Shown here: positions 34,244-46,489 of the stretch, piece by piece
Numbering within the stretch: the first letter of the stretch is position 1
Layout: every line of letters starts with the position of its first letter
Origin: Olsenella_L kribbiana
GTDB taxonomy: Bacteria; Actinomycetota; Coriobacteriia; Coriobacteriales; Atopobiaceae
Length of the DNA: 64,000 nt
NCBI RefSeq assembly: GCF_036408795.1
Contig: NZ_JAZGJP010000003.1
Coordinates: forward strand, 62,001-126,000
Reading direction: 5' to 3'
Program-made: the position numbers and the translations under genes
Notes under the pieces: model-generated
The model's input: only the letters and a program-made list of their open reading frames with translations
The model's database searches: none
What the model was told of the DNA's origin: nothing

Positions 34244-34323
34244 GTAACGATTGCATGACGGGAATGGCTCTCAGCGAAGATATGTTTCCCTTTTCTTCCT
34301 TGGAGTGCTACTGTTCGAGTGTC

Positions 34324-34458
34324 AGTTTCAGGGCGGGGTGCAATTCCCCACTGGTGGTGACGGAGCATGCGTGCTCCCAAGTCCGCGCGCCGCGAAGAAA
34401 AGAGCGGCTGATCTGGTGAGAATCCAGGACCAACGGTTACAGTCCGGATGGAAGAAAC
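34324..34458 (+). promoter_or_regulatory. FMN riboswitch (RFN element)
   Basis: The conserved RFN core is plain: TTCAGGGCGGGGTGCAATTC, CCCACTGGTGGT, AAGTCCGCG, GATCTGGTGAGAATCCAGG, and CGGTTACAGTCCGGATGGAA, in the right order with a variable stem (GGAGCATGCGTGCTCC) between. RFN aptamers bind FMN and shut off riboflavin synthesis or uptake genes. The aptamer ends 12 bases before the ATG of ribU and close to its ACGGAGGG site, so control is probably by sequestering the ribosome binding site. Confidence 0.96.
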
Positions 34459-34470
34459 GGAGGGCCTATT

Positions 34471-35052
34471 ATGGCCAAAGCCACTTCTCACCATGACACG
34501 CATTCGACGACAGCCCAGGGAGGCTGGAGCACGAAGAGGATTGCCGTCACGGCACTCTTCTGCGCGCTTGCTGCTGTCTGCACGCTCTTCATCGAGATTC
34601 CTCTCCTGCCGGGTGTGCCCTGGCTCCAGTACGATCCTTCCGGCATCGTCGCGCTCGTCGCAGGCTTCGCCTTCGGCCCTGCCGTCGGCGCCACGGTCTC
34701 CATCATCTCCTACCTGCCGCATATCGCGACGGCCTCCGGCTTCTGGGGCATGGTCATGGCAATGCTTGCAACCTTCTCGCTCGTGATGCCCGCCAGCCTC
34801 ATCTACCAGAAGCACACGACGATGAAGGGCGCCATCGCAGGAATGGTCGTAGGTGCCGTCGTCTCTGTCCTCTGCTGCATCGTCGGCAACCTGATCGTCA
34901 CGCCGATCTATGCAGGCATGACGACAGAGCAGGTGGCAGCGCTCATCGTTCCTGCCCTTCTTCCCTTCAATGCTGCAAAGGTCCTCATCAACTGCGTCGT
35001 GTGCGGCCTCATCTACAAGCCCGTCACGAAGGCGCTTGCAGATAGCGAGTAG
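34471..35052 (+). CDS. ribU: riboflavin-specific ECF transporter S component
   Basis: A 193-residue substrate-capture protein with six membrane helices (RIAVTALFCALAAVCTLF ... FNAAKVLINCVVCGLIY). The first helix has the alanine-rich small-residue pattern that contacts EcfT, and IEIPLLPGVPWLQYDPSGI is the RibU/FmnP-type loop. Specificity for riboflavin follows from the FMN riboswitch directly upstream. It is the first gene of a four-part operon (S, fused A-A', T) with gaps of 2 and 1 bases. Confidence 0.93.
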   Translation: MAKATSHHDTHSTTAQGGWSTKRIAVTALFCALAAVCTLFIEIPLLPGVPWLQYDPSGIVALVAGFAFGPAVGATVSIISYLPHIATASGFWGMVMAMLATFSLVMPASLIYQKHTTMKGAIAGMVVGAVVSVLCCIVGNLIVTPIYAGMTTEQVAALIVPALLPFNAAKVLINCVVCGLIYKPVTKALADSE

Positions 35053-35054
35053 CG

Positions 35055-36836
35055 ATGCAGGAAAGCCGCACTTCCGAAATTCGCCTCGACGGCGTCACGC
35101 TCAGATTCGAGCATGGCATACAGGCACTCGATGATCTCTCGCTCGATGTTCCCTTAGGTCAGCATCTCTGCATCCTCGGCGCGAACGGTTCAGGCAAGTC
35201 GACCCTTGCTGCCGTCATCTCCGGCCTTCTTGCGCCCGATGAGGGCACGGTCGAGATTGCAGGCAAGCGTGTCTTCGAGGACGGAACGGCCGATTTCGAA
35301 GCCTACCGCGAAGCCAGGCGGAAGTGTGGCCTTGTCTTCCAGAATCCCGGCGACCAGATCGTGACGACGGTCGTCGAGGACGATGTCGCCTTCGGTCCCG
35401 AGAACTTGGGACTTGCGCCCGATGAGATCGACCGGCGCGTGAAGCGCTCGCTCCACAAGGTCGCGCTCGAAGACTATGCAAGGCGCGACCCTACCCGCAT
35501 GTCCGGAGGACAGCAGCAGCGTGTCGCGATTGCCGCCACCCTTGCTATGGACCCCGAGCTCTTCGTCTTCGACGAGCCAGGAGCGCTTCTCGATGTCCGC
35601 GGCCGACGCTCCATCATGAAGGTCATCTCTGCCCTCAGGGATGCCGGCAGGACTGTGATCCATATCACCCATTTCATGGAAGAGGCCCTCGCGGCAGACC
35701 GCGTCATCGTCCTCTCCCGCGGCAGAATCGCGCTCGACGGCACACCTGCCGAGGTCTTCTCCCACGAGGATGAGATAGCGGCACTGGGCCTCGAAGAGCC
35801 TTTTGCCGGAAGGCTTTCCCGCCGTCTGCGCGCGGGCGGATCCGATATCGTCTGGACCCCGTCCGAGACGGAGCTCCTGGACGAGCTGGCGGCGTGCATC
35901 CCGGCATCTTCGGCAGGCATCTGTCCCCTGCCACAGAAGCGTGCAGACATCCCCGCAAATGGTGCACCCGCACTTTCCGTCTCCCATGTGACCTTTCGCT
36001 ACACGGACTCTTCCGCGCAGACGGTGCCCGCCCTCAAGGACGTGAGCCTTGCTGTCTCGGCAGGCGAGTCCTGTGCGATCGTCGGCCAGACCGGATCGGG
36101 CAAGTCGACCCTGGCCCGCCTCATCTGTGCCCTCGGCGTGCCGGATGAAGGAGAGATCTCCGTCCTCGGCATCTCGACGGCAAAAAGGCGCGGCCGCCGC
36201 CTTCTCCATGGAAAGATCGGCTACGTGATGCAGCATCCCGAGCGCCAGCTCTTTGCCCAGACGGTCGCAGAAGATGTCGCCTATGGGCCGAAGAACCTGG
36301 GGCTCTCCGATACGGAAGTCTCCCGCCGCGTCGAACATGCCCTTGCCCTCGTCGGCCTCGAAGAGAAGAGGGATGTCTCCCCGTTCGAGCTTTCCGGCGG
36401 CCAGAAAAGGAAGTGCGCCCTTGCCGGTGTCATCGCAATGGGACCTGAGATCCTCGTACTCGACGAGCCGACAGCCGGCCTCGACCCCTCAGGCAGGCAT
36501 GAGCTCTCACATATCCTCGATGCCGTGCATGCAGAAGGTACTGCGACCATCGAGATCACGCACTCGATGGACGATGCCGCACGTGCCGACCATATCTTTG
36601 TGCTCGACGAGTCTGAGCTCCTCATGTCCGGCACGCCCGAAGATATCTTCTGCGGACAGAATGCCCAGCTCCTGCACGAGCGGGGGCTCGGCCTTCCTTC
36701 TGCCCTGACGTTCGCGCTCGCACTCGAAGAGCGCCTCGGCCAAGACGGCTGCATAGCTTCCTCGGCAGGAAACCCGCTCACGATCGATGCCCTTGCTGAG
36801 GCCATCCTTTCAATGCTCTCGGAAGGAGGGGAATAG
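35055..36836 (+). CDS. ecfA: ECF transporter ATPase, fused EcfA-EcfA'
   Basis: A 593-residue protein joining two ABC ATPase domains that are usually separate. Domain 1 (residues about 1-250): Walker A GANGSGKS at 42-49, Q-loop FQNPGDQIV, signature MSGGQQQR, Walker B LFVFDEPGALLD. Domain 2 (about 305-540): Walker A GQTGSGKS, Q-loop MQHPERQLF, signature LSGGQKRK, Walker B ILVLDEPTAGLD, and switch histidine THSMDD. Domain 1 has GAL where most have TAL/SAL after the Walker B. It powers RibU, and perhaps other S components. It starts 2 bases after the ribU stop and is followed 1 base later by ecfT. Confidence 0.95.
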   Translation: MQESRTSEIRLDGVTLRFEHGIQALDDLSLDVPLGQHLCILGANGSGKSTLAAVISGLLAPDEGTVEIAGKRVFEDGTADFEAYREARRKCGLVFQNPGDQIVTTVVEDDVAFGPENLGLAPDEIDRRVKRSLHKVALEDYARRDPTRMSGGQQQRVAIAATLAMDPELFVFDEPGALLDVRGRRSIMKVISALRDAGRTVIHITHFMEEALAADRVIVLSRGRIALDGTPAEVFSHEDEIAALGLEEPFAGRLSRRLRAGGSDIVWTPSETELLDELAACIPASSAGICPLPQKRADIPANGAPALSVSHVTFRYTDSSAQTVPALKDVSLAVSAGESCAIVGQTGSGKSTLARLICALGVPDEGEISVLGISTAKRRGRRLLHGKIGYVMQHPERQLFAQTVAEDVAYGPKNLGLSDTEVSRRVEHALALVGLEEKRDVSPFELSGGQKRKCALAGVIAMGPEILVLDEPTAGLDPSGRHELSHILDAVHAEGTATIEITHSMDDAARADHIFVLDESELLMSGTPEDIFCGQNAQLLHERGLGLPSALTFALALEERLGQDGCIASSAGNPLTIDALAEAILSMLSEGGE

Positions 36837-36837
36837 C

Positions 36838-37638
36838 ATGACAATGAGGATAGGCATTGGCCAGTACTATCCGCACCCCTCCTTCCTCCACAGGCTCGAC
36901 CCCCGCGTGAAGGCAGGCTGCGCCCTTGCGGTCATGCTTGTCATCTTCTTCATCCAGACGCCGCTCCAGCTCCTCTATGTCTATGTGCTTGCAGGCGCCC
37001 TCATCGCTGCAAGCAGGATCCCTGCGAAGAAGATTGCCGAGTCCATAAAGCCGCTTGTCCTCATCCTTGTCTTCCTCGGCATCTTCAACCTGTTCTTCGT
37101 GCGTACAGGCACGCCTGTCTTCACGCTCGGACCCATCGAGATCACCTCGGCCGGCCTCTGGGACGCCGTGCTCTACCCCCTGCGCTTCACGGTCGCGATC
37201 CTTGCAGGAGCGCTTCTGCTCATGACGACAACACCGACGGAGCTTACCGATGCCTTCGACGGCGTGCTTGCGCCCCTGAGCCGCTTTGGCCTTCCGGGGC
37301 ATGAGCTTGCGATGGTCTTTTCCCTCATGCTCCGCTTCATCCCGACGATTGCTGATGAGGCCTCTGCCATCATCGATGCGCAGCGTGCTCGTGGCGGCGG
37401 CTGGGACTCGGGCTCCATCTCCCGGCGCATCCACGGCATCGGCCCTGTTGTCATAGCCCTCCTTGCAAGCTCTGTCCGCCATGCCCACAATGTGGGACGC
37501 GCCCTCGATGCCCGCTGCTATGAGGGCGGAGCGGGCCGCACGCAGTGGCACTCGCTCCATATGGAGCAGAAGGATTGGGCAGCGCTTGCCGTCTGTGCTG
37601 CGGCCCTTTTAGGCCTCTTCCTTGTAGGCCTCATCTAG
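36838..37638 (+). CDS. ecfT: ECF transporter transmembrane T component
   Basis: A 266-residue membrane protein that couples the ATPases to the S component. It begins HPSFLHRLDPRVKAG, typical of EcfT, has about five membrane helices, and two coupling-helix motifs near the end: AQRARGGGW and ALDARCYEGG. In most EcfT proteins the second reads Ala-Arg-Gly/Ser; Cys at that place is unusual. The ATG lies 1 base after the ecfA stop, with GGAGGGG upstream inside ecfA. Confidence 0.94.
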   Translation: MTMRIGIGQYYPHPSFLHRLDPRVKAGCALAVMLVIFFIQTPLQLLYVYVLAGALIAASRIPAKKIAESIKPLVLILVFLGIFNLFFVRTGTPVFTLGPIEITSAGLWDAVLYPLRFTVAILAGALLLMTTTPTELTDAFDGVLAPLSRFGLPGHELAMVFSLMLRFIPTIADEASAIIDAQRARGGGWDSGSISRRIHGIGPVVIALLASSVRHAHNVGRALDARCYEGGAGRTQWHSLHMEQKDWAALAVCAAALLGLFLVGLI

Positions 37639-37690
37639 CCCAATCACCTGCTCTTCTTGTGCAGTTGCCCCTGCAGGCCCCCTGCGCCTT

Positions 37691-37736
37691 TAGAATGTAT
37701 GGGTTCAAGAATCTAGTTCCGATGCCTCTGCATCGG
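37691..37736 (+). promoter_or_regulatory. putative -10 box and leader hairpin before prfC
   Basis: TAGAAT at 37691-37696 with a downstream TG looks like a -10 hexamer, without a clear -35. A perfect 7-base stem CCGATGC/GCATCGG (37719-37736) sits just before the AAAGG site of prfC and could affect its translation. Confidence 0.3.
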
Positions 37737-37754
37737 CATACCCAAAGGCAAAGC

Positions 37755-39371
37755 ATGAGCAATGTGTCTGACGAGATCTCGAAGCGCCGCACCTTCGCGA
37801 TCATTTCCCACCCGGATGCGGGCAAGACGACCCTGACCGAGAAGCTCCTCCTCTATACCGGCTCCATCCAGACTGCCGGTTCCGTCAAGGGCAAGTCGAG
37901 CTCGAAGCATGCCGTATCCGACTGGATGGACATCGAGAAGGAGCGCGGCATCTCCGTCACGTCCTCCGTCCTCCAGTTCACGTATGAGGGCCACTGCATC
38001 AACATCCTCGATACCCCGGGCCACCAGGACTTCTCCGAGGATACCTACCGTACCCTCATGGCTGCCGATGCTGCTGTCATGGTCATCGACGGCGCCAAGG
38101 GCGTCGAGGCGCAGACGATCAAGCTCTTCAAGGTCTGCACCCTCCGCCATATCCCGATCTTCACGTTCGTGAACAAGCTCGACCACGACACCCGCGACCC
38201 CTTCGACCTTATGGAGGAGATCGAGGACGTGCTTGGGATAGGGACCTATCCGATGACATGGCCAATCGGATCGGGCAGGAACTTCAAGGGCGTCTTCGAC
38301 CGCAATTCCCGCCATGTCATTGCCTTCGAGGGCAACGGCCGCGCCAATGCGACGAAGAAGGTCGGAGAGATCGAGGCGGAGCTCGGCGACCCGGCGCTCG
38401 ACGATCTCGTCGGCGAAGAGAACCACAAGAACCTGATCGATGATATCGAGCTCCTCGACGGAGCCGACAACGAGTTCGACCTCGATGCCGTGCGCCACGG
38501 CAAGCTCACGCCGGTCTTCTTCGGCAGCGCCCTCACGAACTTCGGCGTCGAGCCGTTCCTCAAGGACTTTCTGCGCCTTGCCCCTGCCCCTCTTGCCTAC
38601 AAGGACACGATCTCCGGCGAGACCATCGATCCTGCCACGAATCCGTTCAGCGGATTCATCTTCAAGATCCAGGCAAACATGGACCCGAGGCACCGCGACC
38701 GCATCGCCTTCGTGCGCATCTGCTCCGGCAAGTTCGAGCGCGGCATGGATGCCTATCATGTGCAGGGCGACCGCCATATCAAGCTCGCGACCGGCACCGC
38801 AATGATGGCAGACGACCGCGCAACCGTGGACGAGGCCTATGCAGGCGATATCGTCGGCCTCTTCGATCCGGGCATCTTCTCGATCGGAGATACGGTCTGC
38901 GCCGGCAAGACGCCTGTCAAGTATCCGCCTATCCCGACATTCGCTCCCGAGCACTTCGCCCGCATCACGCAGGTCGATACGCTCAAGCGCAAGCAATTCG
39001 TGAAGGGCATGGAGGAGCTTGCCCAGGAAGGCGCCATCCAGATCTTCCGCGAAATCGGCTCCGGCATGGAGTCCGTGATCGTCGGTGCCGTCGGCGTCCT
39101 CCAGTTCGATGTCCTGGAGCAGCGTCTCCAGAGCGAATACCATGTCGCCGTGCGCAGGACCCCTCTTCCCTACTCGATCATCCGGTGGATCCAGAACTCG
39201 CCTGACGAGCTCGACCTCAAGACCCTGAACCTCACGCGCGACACCTGCCGCGTCGAAGATATGCGAGGCGGCAGGCTCCTGCTCTTCACAAGCCAGTGGA
39301 ACCTGAACTGGGCAGAAGAGAACAACAAGACCCTGAAGCTCTCCGAGTTTGGCAATATCGCCTTCGAATAG
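37755..39371 (+). CDS. prfC: peptide chain release factor 3
   Basis: A 538-residue GTPase that recycles RF1/RF2 from the ribosome after termination. G1 is HPDAGKTT (residues 19-26), G2/G3 region GISVTSSVLQF and DTPGHQDFSEDTYRTL, G4 NKLD, then the RF3-specific insert and domain (FEGNGRANATKKV, and EHFARITQVDTLKRKQFVKG, GAIQIFREIGSGMESVIVGA), ending LSEFGNIAFE. Length matches the family (about 530). The ATG at 37755 has AAAGG upstream; the frame is open to 37545, which overlaps ecfT and is not family-like. Ends at a strong terminator. Confidence 0.97.
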   Translation: MSNVSDEISKRRTFAIISHPDAGKTTLTEKLLLYTGSIQTAGSVKGKSSSKHAVSDWMDIEKERGISVTSSVLQFTYEGHCINILDTPGHQDFSEDTYRTLMAADAAVMVIDGAKGVEAQTIKLFKVCTLRHIPIFTFVNKLDHDTRDPFDLMEEIEDVLGIGTYPMTWPIGSGRNFKGVFDRNSRHVIAFEGNGRANATKKVGEIEAELGDPALDDLVGEENHKNLIDDIELLDGADNEFDLDAVRHGKLTPVFFGSALTNFGVEPFLKDFLRLAPAPLAYKDTISGETIDPATNPFSGFIFKIQANMDPRHRDRIAFVRICSGKFERGMDAYHVQGDRHIKLATGTAMMADDRATVDEAYAGDIVGLFDPGIFSIGDTVCAGKTPVKYPPIPTFAPEHFARITQVDTLKRKQFVKGMEELAQEGAIQIFREIGSGMESVIVGAVGVLQFDVLEQRLQSEYHVAVRRTPLPYSIIRWIQNSPDELDLKTLNLTRDTCRVEDMRGGRLLLFTSQWNLNWAEENNKTLKLSEFGNIAFE

Positions 39372-39404
39372 GCAATGAATAGGCAATAGATACAAAGAAT
39401 GTCT

Positions 39405-39443
39405 GAGGAACCAGATGGCAGAAGCTTTCTGGTTCCTCTCTTA
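39405..39443 (+). terminator. intrinsic terminator after prfC
   Basis: A perfect 11-base stem GAGGAACCAGA / TCTGGTTCCTC with a 12-base loop and TCTTATT tail, 34 bases after the stop. Confidence 0.8.
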
Positions 39444-39540
39444 TTGAAAGGCGATGTCCGCCGCTTGCTGGTGCATCTTCTTCTCTCGAGCCCAACTCCA
39501 CTATGCTTGATGGAAGCAATTCCGCTTTGAAAGGAAATCT

Positions 39541-40470
39541 ATGCGCTATACGGAATTCGGACCAGGCAAAACGAAGGTCTCCTCTGTCATGCTTGGCCTC
39601 ATGCGTGTGGACAAGATGGATGCAAAGGCTCTCTCCCATCTCCTCCACACCTCCCTCGAACTTGGAATCAATGCAATCGATACCGCAGACATCTATGCAG
39701 GAGGCGACTCAGAGCGCCTTCTGGGAGTGGTCTTTGCAAAGGAGCCAGGCCTTCGCGACAAGCTGTTCCTGCAGACGAAGGTCGGCATCCATAGGGACAA
39801 CGGCCTTACCTACTATGACTTCTCGAAGCAGTATCTCCTGGATGCCACGCATGCCTCTCTGAAGCGCCTGGGAGTCAATCAGGTGGACGCTCTTCTTCTC
39901 CATCGTCCCGATATCCTGATGGATGCCAACGAGGTCTCAGAAGCCCTCTCAGAGCTCCGCAAGGAAGGGCTCGTGAAGGACTCCGGCGTCTCGAACGAGA
40001 ACCCGGCCACCATGAAGCGCCTGCAGGCTGCCTGCCCCTTCCCGCTTGCCGCCAACCAGGTACAGCTCTCTATCGCTTTTGCCCCTGCCTTCGAGACCGT
40101 CCTCAATGCGAACATGGAGTGCAATGATGCCACCATGCGTGACGGCGGCATCTTCGAATACGCCCTCGCCCACGACCAGGTCATCCAGACCTGGTCGAGC
40201 CTCCAGTATGGCTACTTCGAAGGCACGTTCCTGGACAATCCGAAGTTCCCAGAGCTCAATAAGGTCCTGAAGCGCATTGCCGAGGAGCACGGCGTGACGC
40301 CTGCCGCCATAGCCATTGCCTGGAACCTCCGCTATCCCGGCAAGATGCAGGCCATCGTCGGCACGACAAATGAGCAGCATCTTGCCGACCTGGCGAAGGG
40401 TGCCGATATCGAGCTCACACGCAGGGAATGGTATGAGCTCTACATGGCAGCAGGAAGGCAGCTTCCCTGA
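39541..40470 (+). CDS. aldo/keto reductase (YdhF-like)
   Basis: A 309-residue NADPH-dependent oxidoreductase of the TIM-barrel AKR superfamily. Motifs: LELGINAIDTADIYAGGDSE with the catalytic Asp and Tyr, LFLQTKVGI with the lysine, and DALLLHRPDIL with the histidine. VSNENPATMKRLQAACPFPL is the usual strand-6 region, and YPGKMQAIVGTTN the cofactor 3'-phosphate site. The closest relatives by pattern are E. coli YdhF-type proteins. The substrate is unknown. The ATG has GAAAGGAAA upstream. It is convergent with the YbaK-like gene. Confidence 0.92.
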   Translation: MRYTEFGPGKTKVSSVMLGLMRVDKMDAKALSHLLHTSLELGINAIDTADIYAGGDSERLLGVVFAKEPGLRDKLFLQTKVGIHRDNGLTYYDFSKQYLLDATHASLKRLGVNQVDALLLHRPDILMDANEVSEALSELRKEGLVKDSGVSNENPATMKRLQAACPFPLAANQVQLSIAFAPAFETVLNANMECNDATMRDGGIFEYALAHDQVIQTWSSLQYGYFEGTFLDNPKFPELNKVLKRIAEEHGVTPAAIAIAWNLRYPGKMQAIVGTTNEQHLADLAKGADIELTRREWYELYMAAGRQLP

Positions 40471-40494
40471 TAGATGCATCTCCTGTGCATATGA

Positions 40495-40522
40495 AATGGG
40501 GGCCGCATCTGCGTCCCCCATT
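40495..40522. terminator. bidirectional hairpin between AKR and YbaK-like genes
   Basis: An 8-base stem AATGGGGG / CCCCCATT with a 12-base loop between convergent stops, 25 bases after the reductase stop. Confidence 0.6.
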
Positions 40523-40534
40523 CATGCTTGTCTT

Positions 40535-41020
40535 CTATTCAGCAGCTTCGTCGCGCCAGCCCTTGCACACATCGACCCAGCCTTCAGCCTGCGAACACTC
40601 CTCAAGCTCAGAAAGCGTGATCTCCACCGCAGAGTTCGCACTGCCAGCAGCAGGGAATATCGTATCAAAGCGCTTGAGCGAGCAGTCGAGATAGGTCTCG
40701 ACGCCGTCCTTCACCGCGAAGGGGCAGACGCCGCCCATAGGGTGGCCGACGATATCTGTGAGCTCATCGGCAGGAACGAACTTCGGCTTCGTGCCAAACT
40801 CCTTCTTGAAGGCAGAGCTCCAGAGCTTTGCATCGCCCGCACAGACGACAAGCACCGCCTTCTCTCCCACCATGCATGCCATGGTCTTTGCAATCAGAGC
40901 CGGCTTGCATCCCAGATCTTCGGCTGCCTCTTCTACGGTAGCTGACGATGCATCGAACTCGATGATGTGGTCCGCTATGCCAAACGGCTTGAGATAGTTC
41001 CTGACTGCTTCGACAGACAT
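40535..41020 (-). CDS. YbaK/EbsC-family aminoacyl-tRNA deacylase
   Basis: A 161-residue protein of the YbaK/ProX fold, which hydrolyses misacylated tRNAs such as Cys-tRNA(Pro) in trans. Marks: FDASSATVEEAAEDLGCKPA, IAKTMACMV with the catalytic-loop lysine, and VGHPMGGVCPFAVKDGV, the conserved GxxxGGxxPxG-like region where Cys replaces one Ser/Thr. Which amino acid it edits cannot be told. The ATG at 41018-41020 has GAAGGAG upstream. It lies just beyond the rRNA operon end on the same strand, separated by two terminator hairpins. Confidence 0.9.
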   Translation of the reverse strand: MSVEAVRNYLKPFGIADHIIEFDASSATVEEAAEDLGCKPALIAKTMACMVGEKAVLVVCAGDAKLWSSAFKKEFGTKPKFVPADELTDIVGHPMGGVCPFAVKDGVETYLDCSLKRFDTIFPAAGSANSAVEITLSELEECSQAEGWVDVCKGWRDEAAE

Positions 41021-41113
41021 ATGCTTCTCCTTCTTGAAGTTTGCCGGAGCACAGCATAGCTTTGAAGAGTTGCTAGGCTGTTACCAGCACAGAAGTGCAG
41101 ATATATGCAGGAA

Positions 41114-41200
41114 GGGCCCCCGCATGATGCAGGGGCCCCTCTGCCAGGCTGCGCATATAGAGGCAGAGGGAGGGAAGCGCGGATGCGCTCCCCTCCCTCT
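41114..41200 (-). terminator. tandem terminators of the rRNA operon
   Basis: On the minus strand the 5S gene is followed by a 16-base stem with one G-U pair (arms 41165-41180 and 41185-41200), then TCTATAT, and 25 bases on by a second GC stem (41114-41120/41132-41138). Two successive strong hairpins fit termination of a heavily transcribed rRNA operon. Confidence 0.65.
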
Positions 41201-41222
41201 CCGGCACGAATGCCCTCTGCTG

Positions 41223-41337
41223 GCCAGCGGCGTCCTGCTCTCCCACGGACTCGCTCCGCAGTACCATCGGCGCTCGGGGGCTTAACTTCTGGGTTCGGAA
41301 TGGGACCAGGTGTGCCTCCCCTGCCATGGCCGCTGGC
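41223..41337 (-). rRNA. rrf: 5S ribosomal RNA
   Basis: The minus strand reads a closing stem GCCAGCGG/CCGCTGGC, then GGTCCCATTCCGAACCCAGA and AGTTAAGCCC, CGCCGATGGTACTGCGG and GGGAGAG, the conserved 5S order. Length is about 115. It is the third gene of the 16S-23S-5S operon. Confidence 0.95.
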
Positions 41338-41426
41338 CGGCACAGGGCATTCATATGTCCATCCGTGCCCTGGGGGCCGCACAGCGCTCGGCAACCATCC
41401 ATCCAGCATCCTCACGCTCCGGGCAT

Positions 41427-44316
<2,890 letters not shown>

Positions 44317-44623
44317 AGTCGTAGACTAGCGATCTATACGTTGTTCGTGTCGTATTCTGTGGGCTCGGTAGCCTTTACTTCTACCATTCCCGCGTGCCAC
44401 CTACGGAACCGTGATCTAGCGATCAGATGCTGATGACTTTCATTGAAGAAAGATATTGATTGCTTTTGCGCTATGCGGCTCTCAAGGTACGGGTGCGAGG
44501 GCGAGCCCTCAGGACCGGATGCTGCTCTCTCGGATATCGGAGACGGGACGTGGGCCTGGAATTGGCGGCAATGAAGGCCCGTCTGTAGGTATTGTCTTTC
44601 TGGAATAGCGATATGCTCCCTAG
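44317..44623 (-). other. 16S-23S internal transcribed spacer without tRNA genes
   Basis: About 305 bases between 16S and 23S. No cloverleaf or tRNA TPsiC motif was found, so this operon lacks the tRNA-Ile/Ala often seen here. CCTTGAGAGCCGCATAGC (minus strand, 44470-44487) matches a similar element in the leader (46298-46317), the kind of paired antitermination/processing element known in Gram-positive rRNA operons. Confidence 0.7.
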
Positions 44624-46136
<1,513 letters not shown>

Positions 46137-46435
46137 GATATGTCCATGCCCTGAGGCATGTCCTATCGAGTGTATGGAGCCTCCGTCCCGCTTTTCCAGT
46201 TCTCGCCGATCTGGATTCATGTCTCTCAAAGAATTGAATCGACGGATGCTGTCTTGTCGATAGCATCGCTCACGTCTGTCTTCCGATCTCTTCGATCGCA
46301 GTATCCGGTTTTCAAGGTTCGCTGCGCTGGCTGCGTCCCGGATTTCCGGGTGCGCTTGAGCGCGAGGAATAACAATACGCTCCTCCCCCGCCCTGCGCCA
46401 GCACATTCCTGCCTCTGCACAGTTTCTGCACAAAT
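46137..46435 (-). promoter_or_regulatory. rRNA operon promoter and leader
   Basis: This stretch upstream of the 16S gene must hold the operon promoter. The minus strand contains TATTGTTATTC (near 46365-46375) as an AT-rich island in otherwise GC-rich sequence, and CCTTGAAAACCGGATACTGC (46298-46317), which is repeated in altered form in the 16S-23S spacer. A short hairpin CATGCC/GGCATG lies at 46145-46160. No gene is seen. Confidence 0.55.
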
Positions 46436-46469
46436 GCTGAAAAGAGCGCCCTCCGGCGCCCTCTTCAGC
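46436..46469 (-). terminator. terminator of the galU-phosphohexomutase operon
   Basis: Fifteen-base arms (46436-46450 and 46455-46469) pair completely on the minus-strand RNA with two G-U pairs, just after the phosphohexomutase stop at 46490, followed by ATTTGTGC. Confidence 0.65.
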
Positions 46470-46489
46470 ATCCCCTCTTTTCAGCCGTC

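Noticed and set aside
37713..39395. 560-codon minus-strand frame opposite prfC
   Set aside because: Shadow of the RF3 gene; no binding site and no recognisable domain.
44317..44623. tRNA-Ile/Ala genes in the 16S-23S spacer
   Set aside because: No cloverleaf, TPsiC or anticodon-stem pattern could be found in the spacer.
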